From: Motiliproteus sp. MSK22-1
GTDB lineage: Bacteria > Pseudomonadota > Gammaproteobacteria > Pseudomonadales > Balneatricaceae
Assembly: GCF_001968815.1 (NCBI RefSeq)
Contig: NZ_MIEQ01000044.1
Location: 248,001 to 312,000 of the forward strand
Length of the DNA: 64,000 nucleotides
Direction of reading: 5' to 3'
A program made the position numbers and the translations under genes. The notes beneath the pieces were generated by a model. The model was not told where the DNA came from. It saw only the letters and a list, made by a program, of their open reading frames with translations, and did not search any database. How positions within the stretch are numbered: position 1 is the first letter of the stretch; the number at the start of each line of letters is the position of its first letter. Positions 46,373 to 54,563 of the stretch are shown here, piece after piece.

Positions 46373-47290
46373 GTGCGTCTGGATATAGAAGCGCTGCGGG
46401 TACTGGATATCATCATCCAACAAGGAAGCTTTGCAAAAGCTGCAGAAAAACTCTGTAAGGCCCAGTCGGCAGTCAGTTATCAAATAAAGAAACTGGAACA
46501 ACAACTGGGGTTTGATATCTTCGACCGTAGCCATTACCGAGCAGAACTTACCCCTAAAGGCCAGGTACTCTGGAGCGAAGGTCGTCGAATGCTTGAATTG
46601 GCGAGTCGTATAGAAACCCTGGCTGAACGCTATTCAGAGGGCTGGGAACCCTCTTTCGAACTTGTTATTGACGGTTCCCTACCGATGGAACCGGTTATGC
46701 GGGCATTAAAAACACTGGTAGATAAAGACATCCCTACCAAAACCCAGGTAAAAGTTGAAGCTCTGGGAGGCGTACAAATGCGCTTTGAGCACGACCACTC
46801 TGATCTAATGTTAGTTAAGGACTATCACCCTGCTCCCAATCTCAAAGCCATTCCTCTTCCCCCGATTACATTCATTCTTGTAGCCTCTCCCGAACACCCT
46901 CTGGCGACGCAGCAGCAGATTAGTCTTGACCAATTGTATGATCACGTCGAACTGACCATTCAGGACACCAGCGAAAACAAAAATCAAAAACTCGACGCTC
47001 TTCAATTTGGTGGAGATCGAGTTTTTTACATGCACGGTTTTACTGGTAAAAAGACAGCCCTGTTAATGGGATTAGGCTTTGGTTGGATGCCAACCTTCAT
47101 GATCGACGACGAACTAACAAATAAAACCCTTATCGAACTGAATTATGTGGGCGGTTCGCAAGCAACCTTCACTCCCCAATTAGTGTTCGATACCGGCCGA
47201 CCACTAGGTAAAGCCGGCCAGATGGTTACCGACCTGATTCTGGATGAATTTCAGACATTTGATCTCGCCTCCAGCAACAAGCGGCAATAG
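46373..47290 (+). CDS. LysR-family transcriptional regulator
   Basis: DNA-binding regulator of about 305 residues. The N-terminal winged helix-turn-helix contains LDIIIQQGSFAKAAEKLCKAQSAVSYQIKKLEQQLGFDIFDR, the LysR signature, followed by the linker helix and a periplasmic-binding-protein-like effector domain with PLPPITFILVASPEHPLA. GTG 46373 has AGGAG (46360-46364) 8 nt upstream; GTG 46364 overlaps that site. It is divergent from hppD and may control it, or the genes downstream. The effector is unknown. Confidence 0.9.
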   Translation: MRLDIEALRVLDIIIQQGSFAKAAEKLCKAQSAVSYQIKKLEQQLGFDIFDRSHYRAELTPKGQVLWSEGRRMLELASRIETLAERYSEGWEPSFELVIDGSLPMEPVMRALKTLVDKDIPTKTQVKVEALGGVQMRFEHDHSDLMLVKDYHPAPNLKAIPLPPITFILVASPEHPLATQQQISLDQLYDHVELTIQDTSENKNQKLDALQFGGDRVFYMHGFTGKKTALLMGLGFGWMPTFMIDDELTNKTLIELNYVGGSQATFTPQLVFDTGRPLGKAGQMVTDLILDEFQTFDLASSNKRQ

Positions 47291-47415
47291 GAAAATTACC
47301 GTTGTGTAACAAAATCTGCCTGAGGGGGTCCTGTATACCACCACCTGAAAATAACAACGGCAGATTAACCTGCCAGTAGCAACCATAGATTAACAAGATA
47401 GCAGGAGAGCTTTTA

Positions 47416-48045
47416 ATGAGCGCAACATCAGGATTCAATGGGATAAATATTACAACCTGCGCCGTCAATCAGAGTCAAATCACCCGCCGGGTAGCAGTGA
47501 GCTTGCTTGTTAGCCTATTGCTTATGATGGTCATTTACAGCAGTCAGGCACTCTCGCAAGGGTTTACAGGACATTCACAACCGTTCGTTTACACCGACAA
47601 TAAATCCATCACTCCAGATACTGCTTTTATGGATAAAGACGGGAATGTGCAGCGCTTATCTGATTATCGGGGCAAAGTAGTATTAGTTAATCTATGGGCA
47701 ACCTGGTGTTCAGCCTGCCTGTACGAAATGCCAGAACTGAATGCCCTGCAGCAGGAATGGGGAAGTAAAGGCCTGAAAGTACTCACGCTGAACCAGGATT
47801 TAAATGATGGTAAAGCAGCTCTTCAGTTTCTCCACTCCAGAGGTTACAGCCAGCTGACGGGGCACCTCGACCCAAACTACCTGTTTGGCCAGGCATTTGG
47901 TCAAAAACTGCTACCAATGACCTTGCTGTTTGATACCACTGGACGCCAGATTGGTCACTTGGTTGGCGTAGCCGAATGGAACTCGACCAAAGCTAAGCAT
48001 TTAATAGGGAAATACCTTCCAACAGATCTGCAATCTCAGAAGTAA
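47416..48045 (+). CDS. TlpA/ResA-like thioredoxin-fold protein
   Basis: Envelope thiol-disulfide oxidoreductase of 209 residues. A single N-terminal hydrophobic segment (about 29-48, VAVSLLVSLLLMMVIYSSQA) serves as signal or anchor. The thioredoxin domain has the active site WATWCSACLYEMP, the DYRGKVVLVNLWA strand and cis-proline region KLLPMTLLFD. AGGAG sits 8 nt before ATG 47416. It is the first gene upstream of two cysteine-repeat proteins, so it may keep their thiols reduced or prepare haem-binding cysteines; this is inference. Confidence 0.87.
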   Translation: MSATSGFNGINITTCAVNQSQITRRVAVSLLVSLLLMMVIYSSQALSQGFTGHSQPFVYTDNKSITPDTAFMDKDGNVQRLSDYRGKVVLVNLWATWCSACLYEMPELNALQQEWGSKGLKVLTLNQDLNDGKAALQFLHSRGYSQLTGHLDPNYLFGQAFGQKLLPMTLLFDTTGRQIGHLVGVAEWNSTKAKHLIGKYLPTDLQSQK

Positions 48046-48304
48046 CGACTAAAACGAAAAAAAATTCCGCTAACTGTAACATTTCCATCACTGTCATCTC
48101 TCTTTAGATACCTGAGCAGCAGAAACATGCTGACAGGTATTCAATTTTGACGGTAGGCCACTGATGGGCAATTAGATAGAAACCCAAACAACCAGTCTCC
48201 ACATAAGGGTGAAAAAGGGATTGGACGATAAATGACTCTTCTATGCGCACTTTAAGTCGACAGGGCCAGACAAACACAATAATCAAGAAAGAAGGAAATC
48301 TTAC

Positions 48305-48634
48305 ATGTACCGTTCACTCAAACAAGTTGCTGCTGTTTTTTGCACTCTAGCCGCGCTTTTAATGTTCAGCAATCTGTCCTACGCAAGCTCCCATACAGAT
48401 CCAAATTATACGGGCATGACACTGGCCGCTGCCAATCCCTGTGCAGCGAATCCTTGTGCGACAAAAAACCCCTGTGCCGCCAATCCCTGCGCTGCAAAAA
48501 ACCCTTGCGCAGCTAATCCTTGTGCAGCCAAAAACCCCTGTGCAATCAAGAAGAAAAAAATGAATAACCCCTGTGCCGCTAACCCCTGTGCAGCAAAAAA
48601 CCCCTGTGCAGTCAAAAATCCTTGCGCGTCATAA
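48305..48634 (+). CDS. exported NPC-repeat cysteine-rich protein
   Basis: Unrecognised 109-residue exported protein. A signal peptide ends near NLSYA, then a short segment containing TDPNYTG leads into 11 NPC motifs spaced five or six residues apart in NPCAA/NPCAAK units. One interruption, IKKKKMN, is lysine-rich. The repeat offers a regular ladder of cysteines that could bind soft metals or form disulfides. AAGGAAA precedes the ATG. The next gene encodes a larger paralogue sharing the signal-adjacent segment and repeat. Function unknown; metal binding is inference from the cysteine content. Confidence 0.85.
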   Translation: MYRSLKQVAAVFCTLAALLMFSNLSYASSHTDPNYTGMTLAAANPCAANPCATKNPCAANPCAAKNPCAANPCAAKNPCAIKKKKMNNPCAANPCAAKNPCAVKNPCAS

Positions 48635-48703
48635 TAAATTAGCGACTACGCTAGTGATTAAACATACTACGTATAACCCTATGCCGAGTAAGAGGAAATA
48701 ACA

Positions 48704-49669
48704 ATGACCCAGAGTATACAGCGCTTAAGCGCTATTCTACTGACCCTTTCTGCATTACTGTTTTTTTCACCATTCTCCATGGCTGGCTCGGAGACAGATC
48801 CTAATTGGAATGGAATAACAATTGCCGCAGCGAATCCCTGCGCAGCTAAAAACCCCTGCGCAAAAAAATGGACAAACCCCTGTGCCGCTAAAAACCCCTG
48901 TGCTGCAAATCCCTGTGCAGCCAAAAACCCTTGTGCAGCTAATCCCTGTGCAGCCAAGAACCCTTGCGCTGCCAACCCCTGTGCAGCCAAGAACCCTTGC
49001 GCTGCCAACCCCTGTGCAGCCAAGAACCCTTGCGCTGCCAACCCCTGTGCAGCCAAAAATCCTTGCGCGGCCAACCCCTGTGCGGCCAAAAATCCTTGTG
49101 CAGCCAATCCTTGTGCCGCTAAAAACCCTTGCGCTGCGGGCAATAAAATTGATCCCAAGTTAGTAACACACCCAACAGGATCAAGAGAATGGTGGGGGGA
49201 TAACAGTGAATTGGTTCGTTATGGCAAACAGTTGTGGAATGATAAGAAACTAAGCAGTAACGGCTTATCCTGTGCAACATGCCATAATGGCAATCGAGCC
49301 TTCCAGAACACCTTCGCACAGCCCTACCCTCATAAAGTGCAGATGGCTAAAGACCGAGTCGGTATGAAGACCATCAGCGCCGATGAGATGGTACAGCTTT
49401 GTATGGTTGTACCCATGGCTAGTAAACCACTGGACTGGAAATCAAAAGAACTAGCCGCACTGACGGCCTATACCGAAGAAGTTCAAAAAACATTCCGAGT
49501 TGCAGCGATGAACCCCTGTGCGGCAAAAAATCCCTGTGCAACCAATCCCTGTGCGGCGAAAAACCCCTGTGCAGCTAATCCCTGTGCAGTAAAAAACCCC
49601 TGTGCAGCTAATCCCTGTGCGGTGAAAAACCCCTGTGCAGCTAATCCTTGTGCTGCGAAAACCATGTAA
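48704..49669 (+). CDS. exported NPC-repeat protein with an internal cytochrome c domain
   Basis: Unrecognised 321-residue fusion. After a signal peptide ending near FSMAG comes TDPNWNG, then 18 NPC motifs (about 45-145), a class I-like haem domain (about 150-262) with CATCHNGNRAF and candidate methionine ligands in MVQLCMVVPMASKP, and a second block of 9 NPC motifs to the C-terminus. The repeat cysteines are not followed by CH, so only one haem is expected. AGAGGAA precedes the ATG. It is 69 nt after its shorter paralogue and 24 nt before a pentahaem cytochrome gene. An electron-transfer protein with metal-binding arms is my interpretation. Confidence 0.87.
   Translation: MTQSIQRLSAILLTLSALLFFSPFSMAGSETDPNWNGITIAAANPCAAKNPCAKKWTNPCAAKNPCAANPCAAKNPCAANPCAAKNPCAANPCAAKNPCAANPCAAKNPCAANPCAAKNPCAANPCAAKNPCAANPCAAKNPCAAGNKIDPKLVTHPTGSREWWGDNSELVRYGKQLWNDKKLSSNGLSCATCHNGNRAFQNTFAQPYPHKVQMAKDRVGMKTISADEMVQLCMVVPMASKPLDWKSKELAALTAYTEEVQKTFRVAAMNPCAAKNPCATNPCAAKNPCAANPCAVKNPCAANPCAVKNPCAANPCAAKTM
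48833..49138 (+). repeat. tandem NPCAAK/NPCAA coding repeat (33-bp unit), first array
   Basis: Eighteen NPC codon triplets lie here, mostly in an 11-codon (33-bp) unit encoding NPCAAKNPCAA. Successive units around 48963-49060 are identical or nearly so in DNA, including silent positions, which points to recent unit duplication or gene conversion. A related array of nine NPC motifs lies at 49510-49665 and another of eleven at 48435-48630. Confidence 0.9.
49510..49665 (+). repeat. tandem NPC coding repeat, second array
   Basis: Nine NPC motifs at the C-terminus of the same haem protein, in units NPCAAK, NPCAT, NPCAA and NPCAVK. Its DNA units differ from the first array in silent sites (for example GCAGCTAATCCCTGT), so each array has been homogenised separately. 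Confidence 0.88.
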
Positions 49670-49693
49670 GACCCCGGAGGCAAACCAGGACCA

Positions 49694-50980
49694 ATGAGAT
49701 CATTACAGCAATGTGGAGGCCGTTTTAAACGATGGCTAATAGTATTGGTCCTGGCGCCAGTCATACTGGTGGTAGAGGCAAGCGGTTTCATCACTGGTTT
49801 CGCTGCAGCTGCTTCGCCTTCTTCAACATTAAACACTAAAGCCTTTCTTGAACAGCACTGGCAGCGTCCCATTCCAGCTCAAGGAAACGCGCCAGAACAC
49901 TACAGCGATCTGGAAAGCTCTTTATCACCACAAGCCTGTGGTACTTGTCATGCAGAACAACTGGCAGATTGGAAAACCAGCCTCCATAGCCGTGCTATGG
50001 GGCCAGGCCTGATGGGACAGTTAGTGGAGATGTCACCCCACGCCCGTGGCGAACATCAATCTTGCATACGCTGCCACGCCCCCTTAGCGGAACAGGCAGA
50101 TCTGTTAGTCGACGAGATAGCAAACGGTTATTCCCCCTTATCCGAGCAGTTGGCAAAAGATCCAACTCAAACCAAGGACCTTCATCGTCAGGGCTTGGTC
50201 TGTGCTGCCTGTCATGTACGCGGTAATCAACGGTTTGGCCCCAAACGCAAGGACGGCACTATACCTTCAGCAGAGCAGACTCTTCCACACAACGGCTGGA
50301 CCGCCAGCGATGCCTTTGAAGACAGTCAGTTTTGTGCAGCTTGCCATCAATTTGAACCCAATGAATTCTCCCTAAACGGAAAGCTATTGGAAAACACCTA
50401 TAACGAATGGAAACAAAGTCAGTATGCCGAAGAAGGTATTCATTGCCAAAATTGTCACATGCCAGATCGAAAGCATCAGTGGAAGGGAATTCATGACCCG
50501 GAAATGGTACGACAAGGAGTCACCATCGATACAACAGCCGGAAACCTGGATGACAACCTGCTTCAAGCTCAAATGGTAATGACCAACACCGGCACAGGAC
50601 ACCGTTTTCCTACCTATGTCACTCCCCAGGTCGTCATGATGGGCTACCAGGAAAATGCCCGAGGTGAACAAATTACAGGAACCGAAAGTTACTTTGTTGT
50701 GGCTCGCAGAGTTCCCCTGAATCTCAGCCATGAGGTATTTGATACCCGCTTGGCGCCAGGTGAATCAGCGCAGTTAGACTATCAAATGACTCGCCATCCT
50801 CAAGCCAGCAATATTGTTATGAAGATCTACGTGGAGCCCGATAAATTCTATGAAGGTTTTTACCTGAGTATGCTGCAATCAGGACAAACAGGCCGTGGCG
50901 CTCAGATGTTACAGGAAGCATTGACCCAGGCTCAACAATCGGTATTCACACTGTATGAAAAACGTCTTGCATTACCTTAG
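49694..50980 (+). CDS. pentahaem c-type cytochrome (cytochrome c554-like)
   Basis: Exported multihaem cytochrome of 428 residues. An N-terminal hydrophobic segment (WLIVLVLAPVILVVEASGF) is followed by five CxxCH sites: CGTCH, CIRCH, CAACH, CAACH and CQNCH, within residues 75-260. The spacing recalls the cytochrome c554/hydroxylamine-oxidoreductase-like group. The last 150 residues contain no haem and appear beta-rich (NTGTGHRFPTYVTPQVVMM, LAPGESAQLDYQM), perhaps an interaction domain. The gene starts 24 nt after the NPC-haem gene. An electron-transfer partner for that protein is likely. Confidence 0.87.
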   Translation: MRSLQQCGGRFKRWLIVLVLAPVILVVEASGFITGFAAAASPSSTLNTKAFLEQHWQRPIPAQGNAPEHYSDLESSLSPQACGTCHAEQLADWKTSLHSRAMGPGLMGQLVEMSPHARGEHQSCIRCHAPLAEQADLLVDEIANGYSPLSEQLAKDPTQTKDLHRQGLVCAACHVRGNQRFGPKRKDGTIPSAEQTLPHNGWTASDAFEDSQFCAACHQFEPNEFSLNGKLLENTYNEWKQSQYAEEGIHCQNCHMPDRKHQWKGIHDPEMVRQGVTIDTTAGNLDDNLLQAQMVMTNTGTGHRFPTYVTPQVVMMGYQENARGEQITGTESYFVVARRVPLNLSHEVFDTRLAPGESAQLDYQMTRHPQASNIVMKIYVEPDKFYEGFYLSMLQSGQTGRGAQMLQEALTQAQQSVFTLYEKRLALP

Positions 50981-51180
50981 GGCAAAGAACCTAACAGCGG
51001 GATCTCAAGGCGACAGTTTTAGCATAATCCTTAAAACATCAGCCTTAAAAGACGCATAGCGAATGTAACAATCGCTGATATAAATGATCCAAGTGATAAG
51101 TTTATAGAAAAGCTGCTGACAGCACTTCAGCCCGATAATAAATCAATGCTGATTAAGTCGTACAAACGGAGGATAACCCA

Positions 51181-51657
51181 GTGAATAATTCGCCCTTCAA
51201 AACAATAACCACACTGCTGCTTTCGGTTTCAGTGAGTGCGGGTTTAAGTTTTTCCGCTGTATCTGCTGAGCAACCCCAGATTATCGAGTTAACACAGGTT
51301 TCTTGCCAGTTTCTGGAAAGTGAAAACGGAACCGATCACGGGTTTATCTCCACCAGTGCAGAAGATTGCAAAACACAGAATGAGCAAACTGGAGAGCAAC
51401 GCCTGGAGAACGCCAAAACAATAACATTAGCACCGGGAAAGTACATATTTCGGGTCACCAACAAGAACGTTCCCTATGACCTGGGTTTTTGGCTCCGGGG
51501 AAAAGGGATTATAGGCTACGCCTCCCTGCCCAGTGTTTCCGGTGGGGGTCTGTCCACAGGAAAAACTCTCGACTATGAAGTGGAACTCAAGAAAGGAGAA
51601 TACGTTTATTCTTGTCCGCTGAACCCGACACCCGATTATAACTTAGTTGTTAACTAA
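51181..51657 (+). CDS. cupredoxin-like periplasmic protein
   Basis: Exported 158-residue protein with a signal peptide ending near VSA. The beta-sandwich-like body has TITLAPGKYIFRVTNKNVPYDLGFWLRGKG and a C-terminal GEYVYSCPLNPTPDYNLVV, where the cysteine after a YVY strand recalls the type I copper-site loop of cupredoxins. A single Cys at VSCQF and one at EDCKT could form a disulfide. GTG start with GGAGG 8 nt upstream. It lies between the pentahaem cytochrome and a YeeE/YedE transporter. Copper binding is inference. Confidence 0.65.
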   Translation: MNNSPFKTITTLLLSVSVSAGLSFSAVSAEQPQIIELTQVSCQFLESENGTDHGFISTSAEDCKTQNEQTGEQRLENAKTITLAPGKYIFRVTNKNVPYDLGFWLRGKGIIGYASLPSVSGGGLSTGKTLDYEVELKKGEYVYSCPLNPTPDYNLVVN

Positions 51658-51668
51658 AAGGCGCGGTA

Positions 51669-52838
51669 GTGACCACTACCGGAAGTAAAGCAAATCATAT
51701 GCTGCTAGCTAGCGGGCTGGCAGCAACTCTCACTCTGTCGATCACATTATACCAACCCGAGCGCCCACTCTCAGTGCTGTTAATAATCGGCGTTCTTTTG
51801 GGTATTACTCTTTACCAGGGGCGCTTTGGCTTCGCCTCAGCCTATCGCAATCTGTTTCTTTACCGTGATACACGAGGAGTCCGCGCTCATCTTTGGATGA
51901 TAGCCCTGACTACCCTGCTATTCGCCCCCGTACTCGCACAAGGAGAGTTTTTCGGACGCCAGGTCCATGGAGCTTTAGCCCCTGTCGGCTGGCAAGTGGC
52001 CTGTGGTGCATTCTTCTTTGGCATAGGAATGCAACTGGCCGGGGGCTGCGGCTCAGGCACTCTGTACACAACAGGCTCAGGTAATCCGAAGATGCTGCTG
52101 GTGCTGACCGCTTTTTGCGGCGGGTCATTTTGGGCCAGCCTTGATATGAACTGGTGGCAACAACTACCAGCACTACCGCCGATAGCAATGGGTGTGCACA
52201 TCAGCTGGCCCGGCGCGGTAATATTCCAAATCGGTGTGTTCAGCCTCTTGGCGCTCGCTCTGAAAAAGTATGGAATCAATACTTTCGCAGGCTCCTCTGT
52301 ATCGCCCCCGTTTCAGAAGCCCTGGCATCAGCGGCTCATAGAGCCATGGCCAGTATTCGTTGCGGCGTCGCTACTCGCCTTACTGAATTTTGCCACCCTT
52401 GCCACAGCCGGACATCCATGGACTATCACCTGGGCATTCAGTTTATGGGGTGCAAAAGCAGCTACATTACTGGGCTGGATTCCAGCAGAGAATTCTTTCT
52501 GGACGGCTCCATTTCAAAGCTCTGCTTTGTTAAACAGTATATTTAACGACACCACCTCAGTTATGAATATCGGTATATTATTGGGAGCTTTCTGTGCTGC
52601 CCAATTGGCCAAAACCTTTGGTTCAGCTTTATCCTTATCCTGGAAAAACTATGTGGCCGCTTTGATAGGTGGGCTGTTGCTTGGCTACGGTGCTCGTATT
52701 GCTTTTGGCTGCAATATCGGTGCATTGTTTTCAGGTATCGCATCGACCAGCCTGCATGGATGGTTATGGATGGCAGCAGCGTTGCCGGGAAACTGGCTTG
52801 GCATCAAACTACGCCCGTATTTTGATCTTTCCAATTAG
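51669..52838 (+). CDS. YeeE/YedE-family sulfur transporter
   Basis: Inner-membrane protein of 389 residues with about ten hydrophobic helices in two related halves. The paired family motifs are GMQLAGGCGSGTLYTTGSGNPK in the first half and GARIAFGCNIGALFSGIASTSLHGWLW in the second; the cysteines in GGCGSG and FGCNIG correspond to those that relay thiosulfate in the TsuA/YeeE group. GTG 51669 follows the cupredoxin-like gene by 11 nt, so they are co-transcribed. The substrate may be thiosulfate or another sulfur species; it is not proven here. Confidence 0.9.
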   Translation: MTTTGSKANHMLLASGLAATLTLSITLYQPERPLSVLLIIGVLLGITLYQGRFGFASAYRNLFLYRDTRGVRAHLWMIALTTLLFAPVLAQGEFFGRQVHGALAPVGWQVACGAFFFGIGMQLAGGCGSGTLYTTGSGNPKMLLVLTAFCGGSFWASLDMNWWQQLPALPPIAMGVHISWPGAVIFQIGVFSLLALALKKYGINTFAGSSVSPPFQKPWHQRLIEPWPVFVAASLLALLNFATLATAGHPWTITWAFSLWGAKAATLLGWIPAENSFWTAPFQSSALLNSIFNDTTSVMNIGILLGAFCAAQLAKTFGSALSLSWKNYVAALIGGLLLGYGARIAFGCNIGALFSGIASTSLHGWLWMAAALPGNWLGIKLRPYFDLSN

Positions 52839-52907
52839 GGGAAACAGCCGATCTAAAGCCCGCCTCGGGCCTAAAATTACTTAATTGCAGGTTCTTTAGG
52901 CTGTGTT

Positions 52908-54158
52908 ATGCTCACGCACCCAAAATTATTTGTAACAAGAGATCTGCAGAAAATGGCCATTGAGGTCCCACAGGTAGAGCACCTGAACCGAATCCTACCA
53001 GAAGAACCGCTATTAATGATGGGAGCAGGCCCTGTACCAATTCCCGCCCCTGTGGCAGCCGCAAACGGAATCGTCATCAATCATCTGGGCGAAACGATGG
53101 CCCGTGTCACAGATCAGGTTAAACGGATGGGGCGTTATATTTTTCAGACAGAGTCCGAATGGTTGATGGGAGTTGCGGGTCCTGGTTCTGCAGCCATGGA
53201 AATGGCAGTAGCTAACCTGGTATGGCCAGGAACTCGGGTATTAAGCGTCTGTAACGGTTTTTTTTCCAGTCGTTTGGCTGAAATGGCCAGCCGCGCAGGT
53301 GCTGAGGTTGAAAAGCTGCAAGTCGCTGAAGGCCAGGGGGCAACACCGGATTCAGTAGAGGCCCTACTAAAACGCTACAGACCCCAGGTATTAACGATTG
53401 TCCAGGGAGAAACTTCCAACACAACTCACAATCACGCATTACCTGAGATTGCAGCCCTTGCTCGTCAATACGATTGTCAGGTTATTGTTGACGCAGTCTG
53501 CACACTCAGCACCATGCCTTTGGAAATGGATAAATGGGGTATCGATGCGGTAATCACCGGAGGTCAAAAAGGATTGAGCTCTATTCCCGGAGTATCCTTA
53601 GTCGCATTTTCCAACAACGCCTGGCAACGGATATTAAGCCGCCCGGAACCCATGCGGCATTGGACTCTGGATGCCACTCTGGCAACGAATTTCTGGCACC
53701 GGGCATCCTACCATTACACTGCTCCGGTATCGGGGTTACTCGCACTGCATGAGGCCATGCGCCTGGTTTGCGAAGAAACCCTGGAAAAGCGCTTTAATCG
53801 ACACATGTTATGCTCCCGCGCCCTGCAAGCGGCTATTGCAACGCTGGGGCTGGAGCTTTATGTCTCGACAGAAGCAAGATTAAATTCAGTTGTTGGCATC
53901 AAGCTGCCCAATGGTTTGGAAGCTAAAGATGTCTGCGCGCATATTTCCAAATACTACCGAGTGGAAATTGCCGGGTCATTCGGCCCTCCGATTGTTCGTA
54001 TAGGACAAATGGGTGAACAGTGCAGAGTACATAACCTGTTTAGAACCCTGCACGCCTTTGGCTCGACGTTTAAAGAGCTTGGTATCGAAGTTGACGTTCC
54101 AGCAGGTATGGCCGAGCTGGAAAATCAATTGCAGAAAACCAGCAACGAAAGAACCTGA
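52908..54158 (+). CDS. class V aminotransferase (alanine-glyoxylate/serine-pyruvate type)
   Basis: PLP-dependent fold-type I enzyme of 416 residues in the alanine:glyoxylate / serine:pyruvate aminotransferase or phosphonate-aminotransferase group. Signatures are LLMMGAGPVPIPAPV near the N-terminus, VAGPGSAAMEMAVAN, QGETSNTTHNHALPEI, VDAVCTLSTMPLEMDKWGIDA, and the PLP lysine in ITGGQKGLSSIPG. It lies 69 nt after the YeeE/YedE gene, the last member of this run. If sulfur is the theme it could act on a sulfur amino acid, but that is a guess from context. Confidence 0.85.
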   Translation: MLTHPKLFVTRDLQKMAIEVPQVEHLNRILPEEPLLMMGAGPVPIPAPVAAANGIVINHLGETMARVTDQVKRMGRYIFQTESEWLMGVAGPGSAAMEMAVANLVWPGTRVLSVCNGFFSSRLAEMASRAGAEVEKLQVAEGQGATPDSVEALLKRYRPQVLTIVQGETSNTTHNHALPEIAALARQYDCQVIVDAVCTLSTMPLEMDKWGIDAVITGGQKGLSSIPGVSLVAFSNNAWQRILSRPEPMRHWTLDATLATNFWHRASYHYTAPVSGLLALHEAMRLVCEETLEKRFNRHMLCSRALQAAIATLGLELYVSTEARLNSVVGIKLPNGLEAKDVCAHISKYYRVEIAGSFGPPIVRIGQMGEQCRVHNLFRTLHAFGSTFKELGIEVDVPAGMAELENQLQKTSNERT

Positions 54159-54404
54159 GAAACCGAAATATTCAGCAGCTTTGCTAAGCTTCTCCAAAGA
54201 AAAAAGGAGGGGAATCCCCTCCTTACAAATGACCTTGATAGGACAAATAGGCGTAACCTTGCTCGGATGAACTTCTGTCCATAGCAAAGACTTGCACCGG
54301 CAAACCTCCCGCTCTTCACGGCTTACAAACCAAATAAACGCCCTAAATTATAGCCGTTTAAACGCACCAATATGCACCAAGGCCGTACAACCACCAACCA
54401 GAAA
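54159..54404. other. intergenic region with a perfect hairpin
   Basis: AAGGAGGGG (54204-54212), loop AAT, CCCCTCCTT (54216-54224) form a 9-bp stem. The A-run lies on its left side, so a U-run would follow only on the minus strand; on the plus strand it could still act as an end-of-operon hairpin after the aminotransferase gene. No gene is seen up to the glnK control region. Confidence 0.55.
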
Positions 54405-54419
54405 GCACCATAAGGGTGC
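54405..54419 (+). promoter_or_regulatory. NtrC binding site upstream of glnK
   Basis: GCACCATAAGGGTGC matches the NtrC consensus GCACCA-N3-TGGTGC at 11 of 12 defined bases. It lies about 65 nt upstream of the sigma-54 element, a normal enhancer distance. Additional GCACCA half sites occur at 54364-54369 and 54374-54379. Confidence 0.75.
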
Positions 54420-54481
54420 GCTTGTTGCTCCCAGATATTGCACTATTGTCATATCTTATTGATATTAAACAATATTTTTAA

Positions 54482-54497
54482 TGGCACTAAATGTGCA
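54482..54497 (+). promoter_or_regulatory. sigma-54 promoter of glnK-amtB
   Basis: TGGCAC at 54482-54487 and TGCA at 54494-54497 place GG and GC exactly ten bases apart, the obligatory -24/-12 spacing of RpoN promoters; the only departure is G for T in the TTGC box. The site is about 65 nt upstream of glnK and downstream of an NtrC site, as expected for nitrogen control. Confidence 0.8.
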
Positions 54498-54563
54498 TAA
54501 AAAGAGCATTGGTTTTCTTTCGTAAAAGAATACAAATTTTGTGCACCATTAGGAGTAATGCGA

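Noticed and set aside
48406-49158. Long minus-strand frames encoding AAQGFLAAQGL-type repeats
   Set aside because: They are the antisense reading of the NPC repeat arrays; no signal peptide or ribosome site, and the plus frame has signal peptides and a haem motif.
48435-49665. CRISPR-like short direct repeats
   Set aside because: Units are contiguous coding repeats of 15-33 bp without unique spacers.
54204-54224. Rho-independent terminator on the plus strand
   Set aside because: Perfect stem but no U-run downstream on the plus strand; kept only as a hairpin in the intergenic entry.
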